Below, in pieces: positions 1 to 12,300 of a stretch of DNA of 64,000 nt. Numbering within the stretch: the stretch's first letter is position 1; the number at the start of each line of letters is the position of its first letter. The stretch is from Phallusia mammillata (taxonomy: Eukaryota > Chordata > Ascidiacea > Phlebobranchia > Ascidiidae), in NCBI GenBank assembly GCA_003260075.1, contig QLIY01000659.1, forward strand, positions 29,533-93,532, written 5' to 3'. A program made the translations under genes and the position numbers. Under the pieces are notes generated by a model. That model saw nothing but the letters and a program-made list of their open reading frames with translations. It searched no databases and was not told where the DNA came from.

Positions 1-1023
1 TTGGCCTATTTTAACCTGGTGTCTTTGGAGCAGCTGAAAAAGAAGTTGAGTGATGCGGATCGGATGTTGGAGGAAACTCGACAACCCTACAGTTATTTGA
101 TCGAGAGCATGAGGAAGAGAGATGAGGAGTTGGAGAAGAAGAGATTAGAGGTGGTAGATCTTGAAGAAGAGGTTGACAAACTGAAGACGGAAAATGGGAA
201 TGTAAGTTACAATTGGTGTTATGTTTTGACGATCATTGCCTGTTCTGCTGTCTGCCCCAAGCAGAGTTGCAAGTCGGCCCAGGCTTTAGATTAAATAAAA
301 AGGGGTGATTTGGGCGTGACTTTACGCTCTACGTAATTTTTACAAACTTTCGGGCATCGTTTTTAAAAACAGTTTTGGGCCCCAATTTCTAACCTACTTA
401 CAACTTGTGTAAAAAGTAAATACGTTTTTTCGGGATGATTTTAAACCGTGAATTCTTTATGCAAGTGTCGCAGCCACCGCGGTACAATAGCAAGTAATGA
501 AGATTTTTTTTCATTTTTTTACGGGTAAATCGGAATTTAAAATTCCAATCAATCGCAAGTTCTGTGTTACTGGTTGAAAACAATCCGGTTAGTTGCAAGA
601 AAAAAAGGCCTAACATATAGAAATAGCTACGGTCAAGAATCGTCTGTATCACCTGATTGGCTCACACCGAATTTTAAACCTTCATTTTTACTTTCACAGC
701 TGCGCGAAACCAAGCGGGTGATGTCTAGCGATCTCGAGCGGTTGCTTAACCACCGCCAGGAGATGGCAGTGTTAAAACGAACCCTGGCCAACATGACACC
801 GGCGTCACAGCGGCCGCACAGGGACGATGGAAATCTCTTGGCGTCCCTGGAAAGCAGACGAAAATCAACCCCGGCGCGTGACGACATCACGACACGTGGT
901 CGGGCATCCCATGAGAGCGACCCACGGTTTCCGGAGCCGGTTGTGTTCACCAAGCAAGATAAGGTCCGGATTAATCCTGAGCGCTACAGAAAATTGAAAA
1001 AAGTTGCGCAAAATTCGGGTTGA
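1..1023 (+). CDS. PIBF1: PIBF1 (CEP90) C-terminal end, partial
   Basis: This is the 3' end of a coiled-coil centrosomal and centriolar-satellite protein. In animals PIBF1/CEP90 helps recruit factors for cilium assembly. Two exons are visible: the first ends at 201 (donor GTAAGT at 202) and may begin at 34 after the acceptor CAG at 31-33; the second runs 700-1023, ending in TGA, and the intron is phase 0. The joined protein has the family's C-terminal signatures: a QPYSYLIES block, DLERLLNHRQEM, and PVVFTKQDK near the end, matching in order the vertebrate QPYRYLIES, DLEQLLNHREEL and LFTKK segments. The first exon is highly charged and heptad-like. The segment 202-699 is intronic. The start of the gene lies outside the window. 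Family identity comes from remembered motifs and is fairly secure; the exact 5' border of the first exon is not. Confidence 0.8.
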
Positions 1024-2269
1024 AAAAGCTGTATATTTCGGTAGAAGGACGTTGTGTTACATTAAAATCACGATTCAGTTACCGTTGGTTAAACCCAAGG
1101 TTGTGTTTACACCTTTTAGGGTCTTTTTTGGCACGACGTGTTTGTCAACATAGTTTAAATGTGATGTATGTTATTCTATAGATATATGCTATTCCTCAGA
1201 TATATAATAGACTAAATCGTGTGAAAAACACCAGAATTAATACAAATTGTTCTTTTTAGTCCCCAATATCAGTAGCCTACTTTTTAGTCCCTTTTCTTTC
1301 TAAATTGAGTCGCCTTTATACAACCCTGGTCCAAAACCTTTGATGTCAACTGTTTTAATTAAACACAAACACGTGCAATTTGAACGTTTAATGTCCTCAC
1401 CTAATGCTCAAATGTTGGGTATTCTGAAGTGTATGTCACTGTTTGTCCGCTCTAGTATAACTGTAAATTTCACCAAAATACAGTATATTTTTTACCGAAC
1501 CACGAGTGCAATATTTCTTTAACAACGAATAATCAACGACACAAGACAACCAACCGACCAAAATCGCCGTAACATTCCACAGTGTATCTGGGTGCTGCAG
1601 AATTGACACAATTTTAAACGATAAAAAAATATTACTTTTACACAAAAAGACAACCAATGACATGAAAGCAAACACACGTAGATGAACTGAACAGGTGGTG
1701 ACATCTAAGTTCCACTTTTACAAATGCATAAATTTTGTGTTTATTTACGTGGGAGAGATTACACCCCGGTGTTTGGCCAAGAAACAATGAATAAATTTGA
1801 GGTATAGCAATTTCCTAAAGATCAAGAACCTCAAATAAGTATTTCTGCACATGCAGTTCAATTTTAATCAGTAAAACTAAAATCCTCCTAAACCAGTGGT
1901 TCTCAACCTTTGGTACGAGCACCACTAATTGTACGCCGGAGCTTTTACGATGGTACGCTGGCGAATAGCTTTCTGCTATACGTATTTCAAGTCATATCAT
2001 GAAACGCAACTTACCTGACCCAACCGTTCAGCGCTGGTTTTGGGGCTAAATTCATGTCTTGGACATTGTTTTAGAATTGCTAATTTACGGGTTTTATTAC
2101 ATACTACCCTAGTCAAGAAGTACAGGCCTATCTCCTGATGTACCCATTCAAACAGGGTTTAGGTGGTACGAACGAAGCGATAGGAAAAAACGTCAGGTAA
2201 TAGTACGTGATCGGTATAAGGTTAAGAACCACTGTCCTAAACCATTATTTTGAAATTTCTTGCCAACCG
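1024..2269. other. Intergenic region between PIBF1 and the B4GAT1-like gene
   Basis: The two flanking genes converge here. I see no supportable coding sequence. The only recognisable object is the short hAT-type element at 1894-2234. The remaining ORFs are short, AT-rich and without family features. Confidence 0.6.
1886..2242. mobile_element. hAT-type MITE with perfect 8-bp target duplication
   Basis: The element occupies 1894-2234 (341 bp). It begins CAGTGGTTCTCAACC and ends GGTTAAGAACCACTG, 15-bp terminal inverted repeats with one mismatch. TCCTAAAC flanks both sides (1886-1893 and 2235-2242). An 8-bp duplication with a CAGTG end is the hallmark of hAT transposition. It has no transposase ORF, so it is non-autonomous. 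It sits 35 bp downstream of the B4GAT1-like stop codon, presumably in or next to that gene's 3' UTR. A related element lies at 62200-62522. Confidence 0.92.
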
Positions 2270-3783
2270 TCATAGGGTAAACTTTAACGGTATTTCACAC
2301 GTACGGTTGCTGGTCGGATACTTCTTGTTCATAAGTTTGATAAAATCATTATACTGGTCGGCGGCCTGCGACATTTGATGTAGAGAGTCGATTTCTAAAT
2401 TACTATGGGACTGTACGAAGCCAGGATGCACCAAAAATGATGTTCCTAGCACATAAAATTCCCAATCGGACATGAACATCTCACACGTTTGGCTTAACCG
2501 GTCGTGACCTCTAGACTCAAAACGTTCATCAAACCGTGGTAAAGCCTCCCGCATTGCAACGAAGTATGGTTCATATGGGTGTGACCATTGTACTTGGTAA
2601 ACGGCATTCTGAGCTTTTTGCTCTTGCCATCGTGAGTGGTCGGTATTTTTGTGACAGTCCTGACAAGCTGATTCAAGGTAAGGGCGCGCTTTTTGACGAC
2701 TCCAAAGACTTAGCAGCTGCTGTTTGGTCAAAGAAGTACTATCCAGTCCCAGTTTAGCATCAATTTCATACACTGGGAGTACAAATGCCCGTTTCGGTGG
2801 AGTGTCAAATGTTTTAAAATCTGAAAATTGAGTGTTCAAAAATTCCTTCAGTTCGTTACACGCTCCCTTGCTGGGCAGAAACGTAACATCTGAGTTGAGC
2901 ACAAAACGAGTCCTCGCGCCATCCATTGCTATGTTACGAATCAAATTCACTGGGTAGGAGTTAGTTTCACTACTTTCAAAAAGATGATCAAACCGTTTGC
3001 ATATATCCTCACCATACGGCGGAGAATCAACCAACTTTTTAGTTTCTTGAGAAAGAACACCGAGTTTAAGATCTGATTTCAGCACTGGACGTACCATTCG
3101 AATCGTCACGTGTTTAAAAAGAGACACGTGACATCCAAGAAAGGGGGGGGGGGGACGCCATCCATTGCTATATTACGCATCAAACTCACTGGGTATGAAT
3201 TAGTTTCACTACTTTCAAAAAGATGGTCAAACCGTTTGCATATATCCTCACCATAGGGCGGAGAATCAACCAACTTTTTAGTTTCTTGGGAAAGAGCACC
3301 GAGTTTAAGATCTGATTTTAGCACTGGGCGTACCGTTCGAATCGTCACGTGTTTAAAAAGAGACACGTGACATCCAAGAAAGGTTTTTAAAATCGTCTGG
3401 TAACCGGCTTCGTCCACAAATACAGCTGAAGAAATTGGACAGCTCCATGTCGCCGCCAAGCGGGAAAGAAGAGGTAACTCATTTATTCCTAAGTGCACGG
3501 ATAAAGTGACATCCTTGACATCAACGTTTAACGCCGATTTTGAATAGATTGTGTGGATATAGTGCTGGCCTCTGGAGTCAACATTATTATCCTTAAACTC
3601 TATGTGCTCCTCCACAGATTTGTAGTTCCTTTTAAATTGTGCATTCCGCTTGTGTATGTTTTGTTTCTTTTGCACTTGGTTGGAAATAAGGGTGAGATAT
3701 GCCAATGTCACAATTGAGGTGATGGTTGCTATGGTGATTTTGTGTTTCCACAACTTTCTCCAGCAAAACAACTTGCGAATCAT
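2270..3783 (-). CDS. B4GAT1: B4GAT1-like type II Golgi glycosyltransferase (GT49 family)
   Basis: The protein resembles beta-1,4-glucuronyltransferase 1, a Golgi enzyme that primes matriglycan on alpha-dystroglycan. It is a single coding exon, cut by an artefactual duplication: 2917-3142 and 3156-3381 are 226-bp near copies separated by 12 G. Counting the copy once gives 3783-3156 plus 2916-2270, 425 codons, close to the roughly 415 residues of human B4GAT1. The chosen ATG at 3783 is followed by a short basic stretch and a membrane anchor (ITIATITSIVTLAYLTLI). Family landmarks are RNIAMDG, FVLNSDVTFLPS, the EPYFVA/FDERF region and a C-terminal SFLVHPGF. The usual DxD metal motif reads D-V-T here. 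The acceptor TTTCACAG just upstream (exon from 3816) and the PIGL stop at 3862 suggest it is the second gene of an operon. Another GT49 member such as LARGE is possible but less likely by length. Confidence 0.78.
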
Positions 3784-3816
3784 GATATCTTTTTGAGAGT
3801 ATTCATAAACATGTAC

Positions 3817-3861
3817 CTGTGAAACCGTAGAAGGGTTCACATACAAAAATCATTTTTTATG
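3817..3861 (-). promoter_or_regulatory. Operon-type intercistronic segment with probable trans-splice acceptor
   Basis: Only 45 nt separate the TGA of PIGL (3862-3864) from the first base after the acceptor TTTCACAG (AG at 3818-3817) that precedes the B4GAT1-like coding exon. It contains no AATAAA. Ascidian operons have very short gaps and resolve downstream messages by spliced-leader trans-splicing, which needs just such an acceptor. The operon reading is inference. Confidence 0.6.
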
Positions 3862-5994
3862 TCACAGTAAAGGCTTATTGACCTGGAAGTTGGATAAACA
3901 TGCTGTAACTAACCTTGAAAAAATGACAAAAAGTTTGCGAAACCAGACAAGTTGTGATTGGTGTTTTAACATTGAGTTATATGCTGTGTAATAATCAGCA
4001 GGGGATGCAACAATCAGTGTGGTGTCTGAGTCCAACCATTCGTAGAACAGGGAAATAAAAATGTCCAAAACCTTGAGAAAAAAATACTAAACTTTATTTC
4101 ATGCTTTGACTGTTGTTTCAGTTATACCACTTTATTTGAATAATTTATTACACGTGGTTAGCAAAAAATACAAGCCAATAAATGAATGTTTCGACAATTA
4201 CTGTGGTCTTCGTCAGGTGATATTGGCTTATATTTATTGTTGGAATATTTAGAACCATGTATTTCTTACCCAAGATTATTACATACACTTTCCAAAAATG
4301 TTTATTACATACATTTTCCAAATACTTTTAACACCAAAGTAGGGCTATTTCATTTCAACTGTGTTTAACGTCATTAAAATGTGAACTAAATTAGAAAAAC
4401 CCAATGCAGAACTGTATTGCAACAAAACTTAGCCAAGTTATGTGATAACACAATTTAGTATTAAACGGATATAAAAAATTCCCTTTAAAATTACCTGGAT
4501 ATACTTTCTTGGAAGAAAAACAGATTCAAGTGAAAATGCCTGCAAGTCTCTTGAGCAAATTTTGCTCCTTACTAAATGTCTGTTGAAAAACAAAACTCGC
4601 AAAAATTAAAATCATTAAATGATGAACATTGCCCATTTTTACTCACCTTACACTTTTGTATGCTGATTTATGGTTGATGTGACCACTTACACCATAATCA
4701 TCAAATGTAATGATTGTATTAGCTTCCGATTTGGCAAGATGCTCTTCAATATGTTTTGCAACAATGTCACACTCCCAGTCAAGGTTAGGATTATCCTCGA
4801 ACTTGTTTGTGCAAAACACACGGTCGTGGGGAACTCCCAAATTGTCACAGCTGTTTAGTAGCTCTCGGACTCTCCTTTTGCCGTCACCATAAAAATTCCC
4901 TATAATATGTAATGACAAAGTATGAAGAAAAAAGCATTATTGATTTTACCATCATCTTTTATCCTAAGAAATTTGACATGTTTCAAATGCGTGCCACAGA
5001 ATGGGGTAAACCATTTGGGTGTCACACAGCCTTAATAGATAACACAAATAAATTTCCTCAATATGGGCAACCGTAAACCAGTTTGTGGGCAAAAATCTGC
5101 TTTGATAAACAAACAATTATCACAGACCTAACTGTTCACAGTTGGTTAAGTTTCATGCAGACACTTATGTAAATCCAGAGCCATTTTGAAATTAAACTTA
5201 GCAAATAATGATGTGGATAAAATTCAAAATGGTCGTGGATTTGGATTATAAAATGAACAAAAGCAGCAGGATTAAGGGCACCACTGAAATCATTTAACAA
5301 ACTCAGAATACCTGAAGTAAGAGATAAAACATGCACTTTAAATCCTCTTTGAGTCAGGTAAAGAATAGTTGGTGAAAAGAAGAGGCACTCGTCATCAGGG
5401 TGACTCACCACAACAAGAACACTGTCATTCTAAACAGAAGAACCTTTTAAAAATGAGTTACCTTTTATAAAACAATATGTCACAATTGTTTTGCATGTTT
5501 AACCTAAAGCAGGGGTGTGCAGATTGAGGTCTGTGTACCAAACACAAATAATATAGCATTCTCTCGACATGAATTGTCATCTCAAAAATCACAAAGGTTG
5601 GGAAATACAACATAATTTCTTCTGAAAAACTATTTTCCCTATTTGAAATGCGCGAAATTTCCTTTTCCGCTATCTATAATGTTCTGTTATATGTTTTAGT
5701 GTTGTCAAGCGCTTTTGCCGTTTTTCTATCTTTAGTGTTGTCCACTTGTCCCCCATCATCACGCAATAAAGGAGATATTAGTAACTTAACCAAATATGCC
5801 ATTTCCTATTGTGCGGAAAAACAAAAGCGACAAGCAGATCTATAAAAACTCAGGTAACTTGTACTTACCCTTTTTAAACCCAACCGTAAAGGTTTTTCAG
5901 TTTGAATGGCGTGAAGTTTAATCAGTATAAGATAGGCAGCTACTAATAGGAACAAAACTATAAGCATTCCACTACTACTAACATCTAAACTCAT
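3862..5994 (-). CDS. PIGL: PIG-L, N-acetylglucosaminyl-phosphatidylinositol de-N-acetylase
   Basis: PIG-L performs the second step of GPI-anchor synthesis: it removes acetate from GlcNAc-phosphatidylinositol at the cytoplasmic face of the ER. Five exons join in frame: 5994-5869, 5429-5312, 4899-4647, 4579-4495 and 4071-3862 (792 nt, 263 aa; human 252). Exon 1 encodes the N-terminal membrane anchor (MLIVLFLLVAAYLILI). Exon 2 carries the metal-binding motif SHPDDE, exon 3 the second signature GVSGHINH, exon 4 ESVFLPRKYI and exon 5 the conserved C-terminal HQSQLVWFRKLFVIFSR. An upstream in-frame ATG at 6027 would add 11 residues. All active-site motifs I can recognise are present. It is the first gene of a putative operon with the B4GAT1-like gene. 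Confidence 0.93.
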
Positions 5995-6876
5995 TGACCT
6001 ACTCAAATCAACAAACTGGCTCAACAAATTGGCAATGTTTATTTCACAGTTCAGATTTCAGACAAAAATCTTTAAACAAGGTGTCGGGGTTTCCCCTAAC
6101 TCTGATTTTTATGATCCAAAGCCTTTTGTCTAAATTGAATTGATGGAACAACACTTAAACGCCGAAAGCCACATTTCACCACAAAATACAAACCAAAAGT
6201 ACAGTGACAAAATTTGTCCTTACATGCTGGTAGACTTTGTATTTACTTTCTTCAACACAAATATTTTCAAAGCTAAACAAACGGCAAAAACATTAAAGAC
6301 GACCGTTGAAAACACCATATGCTATTGCTAATCAAACGTAACGAAATTGTTGGATTTTAAGTCAACGCACATTGTTTTGAGGTATAAGCAAGCAAGATGG
6401 CTTTTTAACACATTAAAACATGTGTTTAAAACAATATTAAGTGTAAACATTTGAATACTCTTACCTGGCAGGCTCATATCAGTTTAGGAAGGGGTTTTTA
6501 AAGCAGATTCACAAAGAAACGCAATACACAAGCAGCACCGTCAACATTTAAAAGTAACAGCGCGATGAACACGAAAAGCTTGCTCACGATTAATCTTGGT
6601 GATATTTTTATCACACAAATTTGAACTTCAACAAACCGGGAAAAAATGAGGCACATGAAAAGGAACAAAATGATAGATTAAAAATTTCACAATTTTCGAT
6701 AAACATAGTTTGAAGAATAATTTATGATATTTTCAATAACTGTCACCCACTCCACAAAAACATTGTTTCCAACTCGAGAGCCAAAATTTTAAATTGCAAG
6801 AGGCACCAAATCACAAAACAGAAAAAAAAACATTCAAACTGATGATTTAAGAACATATTAACTGGTCTCAAAAACA

Positions 6877-8392
6877 TCAGTCAGCATCTGTGATTCCACC
6901 TTCATTCCCAGGAGGTTGATCTGGATTTAACCCAAGTCTTTTCATTTCAATTGCAATTTCAAACAAATAGTGATAACACTCGGCTCTGTAACAAATTGTA
7001 AATAATAATAATTATATTGACAATGTTTTTGTTTTTTTAAATCTTCATCTAAAGCCTAAAATACTACAAATGTGTAACATGCTGAAATGCAATTCATAAA
7101 AGATGGAAAATATTTAATTTAGATTTATTGCAAAAATGTTTAGGTAAGTCTGTGCAAAACTTACAGCAAGATTAGATTGTTTTGTAACGCTTTCAGAATC
7201 AGCAACAATTAACTCAACATGAACCTTTGCAAAGCAAGGTACAATAAAAAAACATTTTCTTACTGGGATTTTGCAGCTTGCCATGTACTGCCCCAGATGT
7301 ATACTCCATGTCGCCGAACTATTACTGCATTGGTTTCTGGATACATTTCCATAGCACGCCACATTCTATTAGTTAATTCTCTTTCATGGCACACATTTTC
7401 AATAATCGGTACAATCAACATATCATTATATCTGCAAATTATTTTTTTTAAGTATGAATCCCAAAGTTAGAAACAAAGATGACAAACTTGAATGGGTTAG
7501 TAGTTGAGCCTTTTTTTATACCCTTTTGCATTTCTTGGTGGGTGATCTTAAATTCAGGACCCTTGAACAGCAGGGATACAAGATTTGCAAACTTGCTGTG
7601 ACTGTGCAGAACTGCACCTGAGATACATTAGAATAGCATGAAAAAACATATTTATGGGTCTTTGCATTATGCTAGCTGTTACTGGGCAAATATTCTTCCC
7701 CAAAATCAAGTTATCAAATTTGTAGATACCTGCATTTCGCATGGTGTAAGCATTCATAAACAGTGGGGCACATTCTGTCAACTTTAATTTTTTCTCAGGG
7801 CTTTCAACAACTTCTCCAGTTGAGTTGCACAGAAACACATCCTCGGGTTGAATCATCTCCTTTTGAACACCAGATGGCGCCATGTAGATTTTGCTGTATA
7901 AGAACATCACTACAATATAACACACTTAAATTTGCCTGTAAGCCTCTGTAAAGTAGTTTTGTACAAACCTGCCATCTCGAATAGACATCCCACCACCTGT
8001 GCCAGTTGCCCAACCAAGATCATACATCAGTTTGCATAATTTTGGAATCAAGAGTTTTGGATGGTCATTGTAAGAGATAACATCTCTGTTATTCCTTTTC
8101 TGGGAACAAAGCATGTTTTGTTGCAATGCTTTATATAAAACAGTAGACATTTTTACATAAAGAGTACTTAAAAATATGCAATAAATAAAAAATACCATCT
8201 ATTGTACTATGTAACATAAATCTTGCACTTGTTAATTTTTATGTGCGCGATTAGTTGCATACAAATTCAAAAAAAACAATACAACATCTCCAGCAGTTGT
8301 AGTTCCTTAATTACCTTTGAAACCAAATCCTCAGTTCCATTTTCAAGCTTTCGCTTCTCTCCATTATTGATATCAGTTTCAGCAAACTGCAT
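6877..8392 (-). CDS. APIP: APIP, methylthioribulose-1-phosphate dehydratase
   Basis: This is the zinc enzyme of the methionine salvage pathway that dehydrates 5-methylthioribulose-1-phosphate. It is cytosolic and has a class II aldolase fold. Six exons join in phase: 8392-8315, 8099-7969, 7893-7730, 7617-7488, 7431-7264 and 6985-6877 (780 nt, 259 aa; human 242). The substrate loop TGTGGGMS and [10 protein letters not shown] are intact, as is the cysteine in [12 protein letters not shown] (human C97). The zinc ligands are present in LHSHS (human H115, H117) and RRHGVYIWG (H195), and the catalytic glutamate in ITHQEM (E139). The exon 4 donor (AA|GTTTGT) is weak, but gives exact length agreement with the human protein. 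A diverged tandem copy lies just upstream on the same strand. The roughly 880 bp to PIGL argue against a shared operon. Confidence 0.94.
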
Positions 8393-9363
8393 TTTACTTG
8401 CTTTGTTACACTTTAAATAATGAAAATATCGCACAGTTCACAAACAGCAAGCGCCATGTGCGATTTATTGGTTTGACGTCACCGGCACAAAGCACATGAA
8501 AAATGTTTTGTCGGAAAAAATAAAAACACCTGTAAACCATTACATTTGTTAGGTAAAGTAACAAAATAAAAATCAGAAAACGAGTTTGTATTGTTACTTT
8601 TAAACACTACTTTAGTTTTTAAGTTCTTCTTCGACAAGAACGTTTTTGTTGATTATTGCAAGAGCCAAGGTAAAATAAAACAAGGTTTGACTAGACCAAA
8701 ACTTATTTTCCTTTTAGAATTCACTTACACAATCCACAAGCCAATTTTTTTTATTTCTTTTAAATTTAACATTCAATCAACAGTTTTTTAAAGATTTTTT
8801 ACTATCGTTTCATACATCAAAACAAGTAAATAACTTTCAATCAAGCAAGAAAAAGAAGCCCCCTTAATACAACAAACGTTTGTACATCAGATGTATTTCT
8901 TGCAGCAAATCCTGCTGAATAAAAATTTTGGCAAGTGTACAAAACAAATGCAAACATTCAGAAACAAGTCTGTAAACAGAAACAAAGGCAGAAAGCTTTT
9001 GCCAACATTTTCACATGGTCAACTAGCAAGAATAGAATCACACAAAGACTCGAAGTGGTATGTACAGAAACTGAAATATTTAATTACATTTTTGTGAAAA
9101 GCAGAATAAAACAAACACATTCGCTTGTGACAACTGACAGTGACACAATTGGCAGTTATTAAAAGCCTTGCTTGTTTAAAAGTGTTGGTAACTAAAAATA
9201 CATTCACAACAAAATTACGAAAGTATTAAAACATCAACTTTTTAATTTTTGAAAACACACAGTAGCACTTTTGGTGGTCACAAACAACTGTTTTGTTGAA
9301 TATATATAGCACTAGCTGTATAATATCAAGACAGTTAAATAGATCTCCAGTTTTGTTTTGATT

Positions 9364-12300
9364 TCAACCTGTAAGACCATATTCATCTTTTGGGTAATGG
9401 TCAGGCTCGACACCAATTTGTCGCATTTTAATTGCAGTTTGAAATAATTGGTGGTAACATTCAGCTCTGAAATGAAACGATAAAGAAGTTTTAACCAAGT
9501 ATACAGGAAACAAATCTATTACAAGTGACATTTACGGTTTGAATATGACTCTATCCTTGTTAAATCAAAAGGGGCAATACCACTAAGTAAATCAGGTTTT
9601 TAATATGGTTTTAGGCAAATTGAGTAGACAAATTAAAAGAAATTAAATAAGAAAGTTTTAATACAAATTTCAGTGGACTGACAGGGGGGGGGGGATATGG
9701 TTTTAGGCAAATTGAGTAGACAAATTAAAAACAGGCAAAAAAAATTAAAGAAATTAAATAAGAAAGTTTTAATACAAATTTCAGTGGACTGACACTAAAA
9801 CTACTATTATGGTTGCAAACAGATCACAATGCCCTAATGCCACTGAAAAAGGAAATGGAAAAAGCCCACTCACTGTGAAAGAGCATTTGGAAGATTGTCA
9901 CTCCATATGTAGATGCCCTGTCGCCTGACAAGCACAGCATTAGTATCAGGGTTCATTTCAGTAGCAAACTGCAAGCGCTTTGCTAGTTCCTCTTTTGAAA
10001 GGGCATTATGAACAATTGGTATTACCAGGATGTCATCAAACCTATGAAATATATGAAAATTAATAGTCTTGACATGCACAACTGAAACTTATTAAATCAA
10101 TATAACCGGTATTTAATATCCAGAAATGTAAGTTACTGTGTTTAAACTACAGTTGCATGTCCTATTCCTCTTTTAAAAATAATAAAATAATTTTTACTTC
10201 CACAAAACACTACAAATTTTTCCTTACTAAATTATGTGATCTTTTAGAATTGTTTTACATTTGAACAGAGGAAACTTAGGCACTTACTTGTGGGAAAACT
10301 TAAATGATGAGTTTTGTATTTCACCAATGACATCCTGGTGTGTGATACGAAATTCACTGCCTTTAAAAATTACTGAAGCTAAAACAGCATCAGTGCTTTG
10401 GCAATGCACAATTGCGCCTGAAATACAAAATGAAATTAGTGTGTTATAAAAATTGTAGAGTTTTTGTTGTGCGAGTTTACTTCAACAAAATGCCTAATTA
10501 CCAGTAGAAAATAATTTTACGACTACACATATGTTAAATTATTAGAATCCAAAATATTTACCAGCATTTGTTGTTTGATAAATTTTCATCACAACAGCAT
10601 CGGACTCTTTTATCTTTTGCTGCTGACTATTTTCAATATCATCGTACACTGAAATCTCACTACTGGGGGTCTCACGTTTAAGCACATTCGAAGCAACAAA
10701 AAATTTTCTGCCAACAAAAAATGCTCATTAACCCACGGCAACAAATATTTACAGCAAATAATGTTGGATTATTAGTACATTTTCTTTATTTTTTTTCTTT
10801 TAATCTATAACATTTTACTTAAATTTAAGTCCAATTTAAATCCAATTGCATTATTCCAAGTGCTCACCCTTGAAATTTCATTGAAGCTGCTCCGCATTTT
10901 CCAGGAGTCCATCCCGCATGGTACATTTGTTTGCATACATCAACAAGTTGGGACAATGGGTATTTTTTATCATTACCAGAAATAATTTTAGTTGCTGGCG
11001 AAACATCCTCCTTATGATCATTGATAGTGGCCATAGGAATACTAGGTACTTTTCTAGGCCTTCCTCTTTTTGGAGCTGTAATCGTTGAAGGTAGGTCAAA
11101 TACTTGTTTCCTAGGACGCCCCACTTTAGAAGCTAACTTCATTTTGTTGTATTTGTTTTTCACCATCATTGATGTGTCTGAGTATTTTTTCGGTCGCTTT
11201 GCAACACGTTTTATAGAGAATGCACTGGATATCTCTGCAGAACTGTTCTTTTTTGGCCGGCCACGCTTTTTCTTTGGGAATTCCAGATCTACCGCAGGAA
11301 TATCAACATCATTTTCTTCCCAGGGTGCACTTCTTTTACAACTTCTAGGTGACTTCATTTCAAGCACAGATAGAAGGCTCGTTGATGTAACTTCACGCTT
11401 AACTTCGGTTTTGCGTGGACGACCCCGTTTTCCTTTTGTGACATTAAACACTTCCACTTTTTCACCCAATATTTTTAAGTTTGATGTTTCTTTTTCAACA
11501 ATAGAGTTCAGAGTTTCTGTTTTACTGTTGTCCCTTATTTTAGGACGACCTTTCCAATTTGAAATTTTTTTGGGTCTTCCCCGTTTTCTGACAATTGGTT
11601 GAAGTGATTCCTTAGCTACTAAAACATCGCTCTTTTGAATAATATTGTTTTCCATTTTGTTTTGTTCTTCCACAATCAACTAAAAAAGCAAAAGCCTTGT
11701 TTAAAATGTGTCTTTTATTTTAATCTTAAAGGACTAATAATAGGGCAGATTAGGTTATTTTTAAACATGGTCAAATTCACAATCAAAGAAAATGGATGAT
11801 TTTACAAAATAAAGTAAAATTAAATTTGTTTTCAGAAATTCAATAAAGACTGTGTTACATTGTTGCTTTCAACCCATGTCTTGCTAGGAAAGCAAATAAA
11901 AGACTAGTTCTGATTGTGTATAAACACAGTTCATTTTGGTGTTTATTTTGTGAAAACCTTATTATAAAACGCAACTCAGGCTAAATGTGAAAATTGTAAA
12001 TACAACACAGTTTTCCATGATCACATAGATTTTTGTAAAAATCTGATTAGCCACATGCTAAAAAAAAACTGTTTTCCTGATTTTCTACATTTATGTGGTT
12101 AGCGTTTGCAGTCTTTTAAAAGGTTAGTGTACGTGTCTTTTACATATTTTTTTTCATGTATAAATATGTATCTATAACCAAGCAAATGTTAACTGCAAGT
12201 AGCAAACAGCAATAAATTACACATAACAAAATAAAAAAAACTTTTACAACGATAAATTAATTGAATTGCTTGTAAAAATTTTTGCTGCTAAAAAATTCTT

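Noticed and set aside
5505..5545. Possible hAT terminus (AAAGCAGGGGTGTGCAGATT)
   Set aside because: It resembles the CAGGGGTGTGCAAC end seen near 19535, but I found no matching opposite end or target duplication.
11021..11602. 193-codon + strand ORF opposite the AT-hook exon
   Set aside because: It is the shadow of the basic, low-complexity minus-strand exon; it has no domain and no splice or start context.
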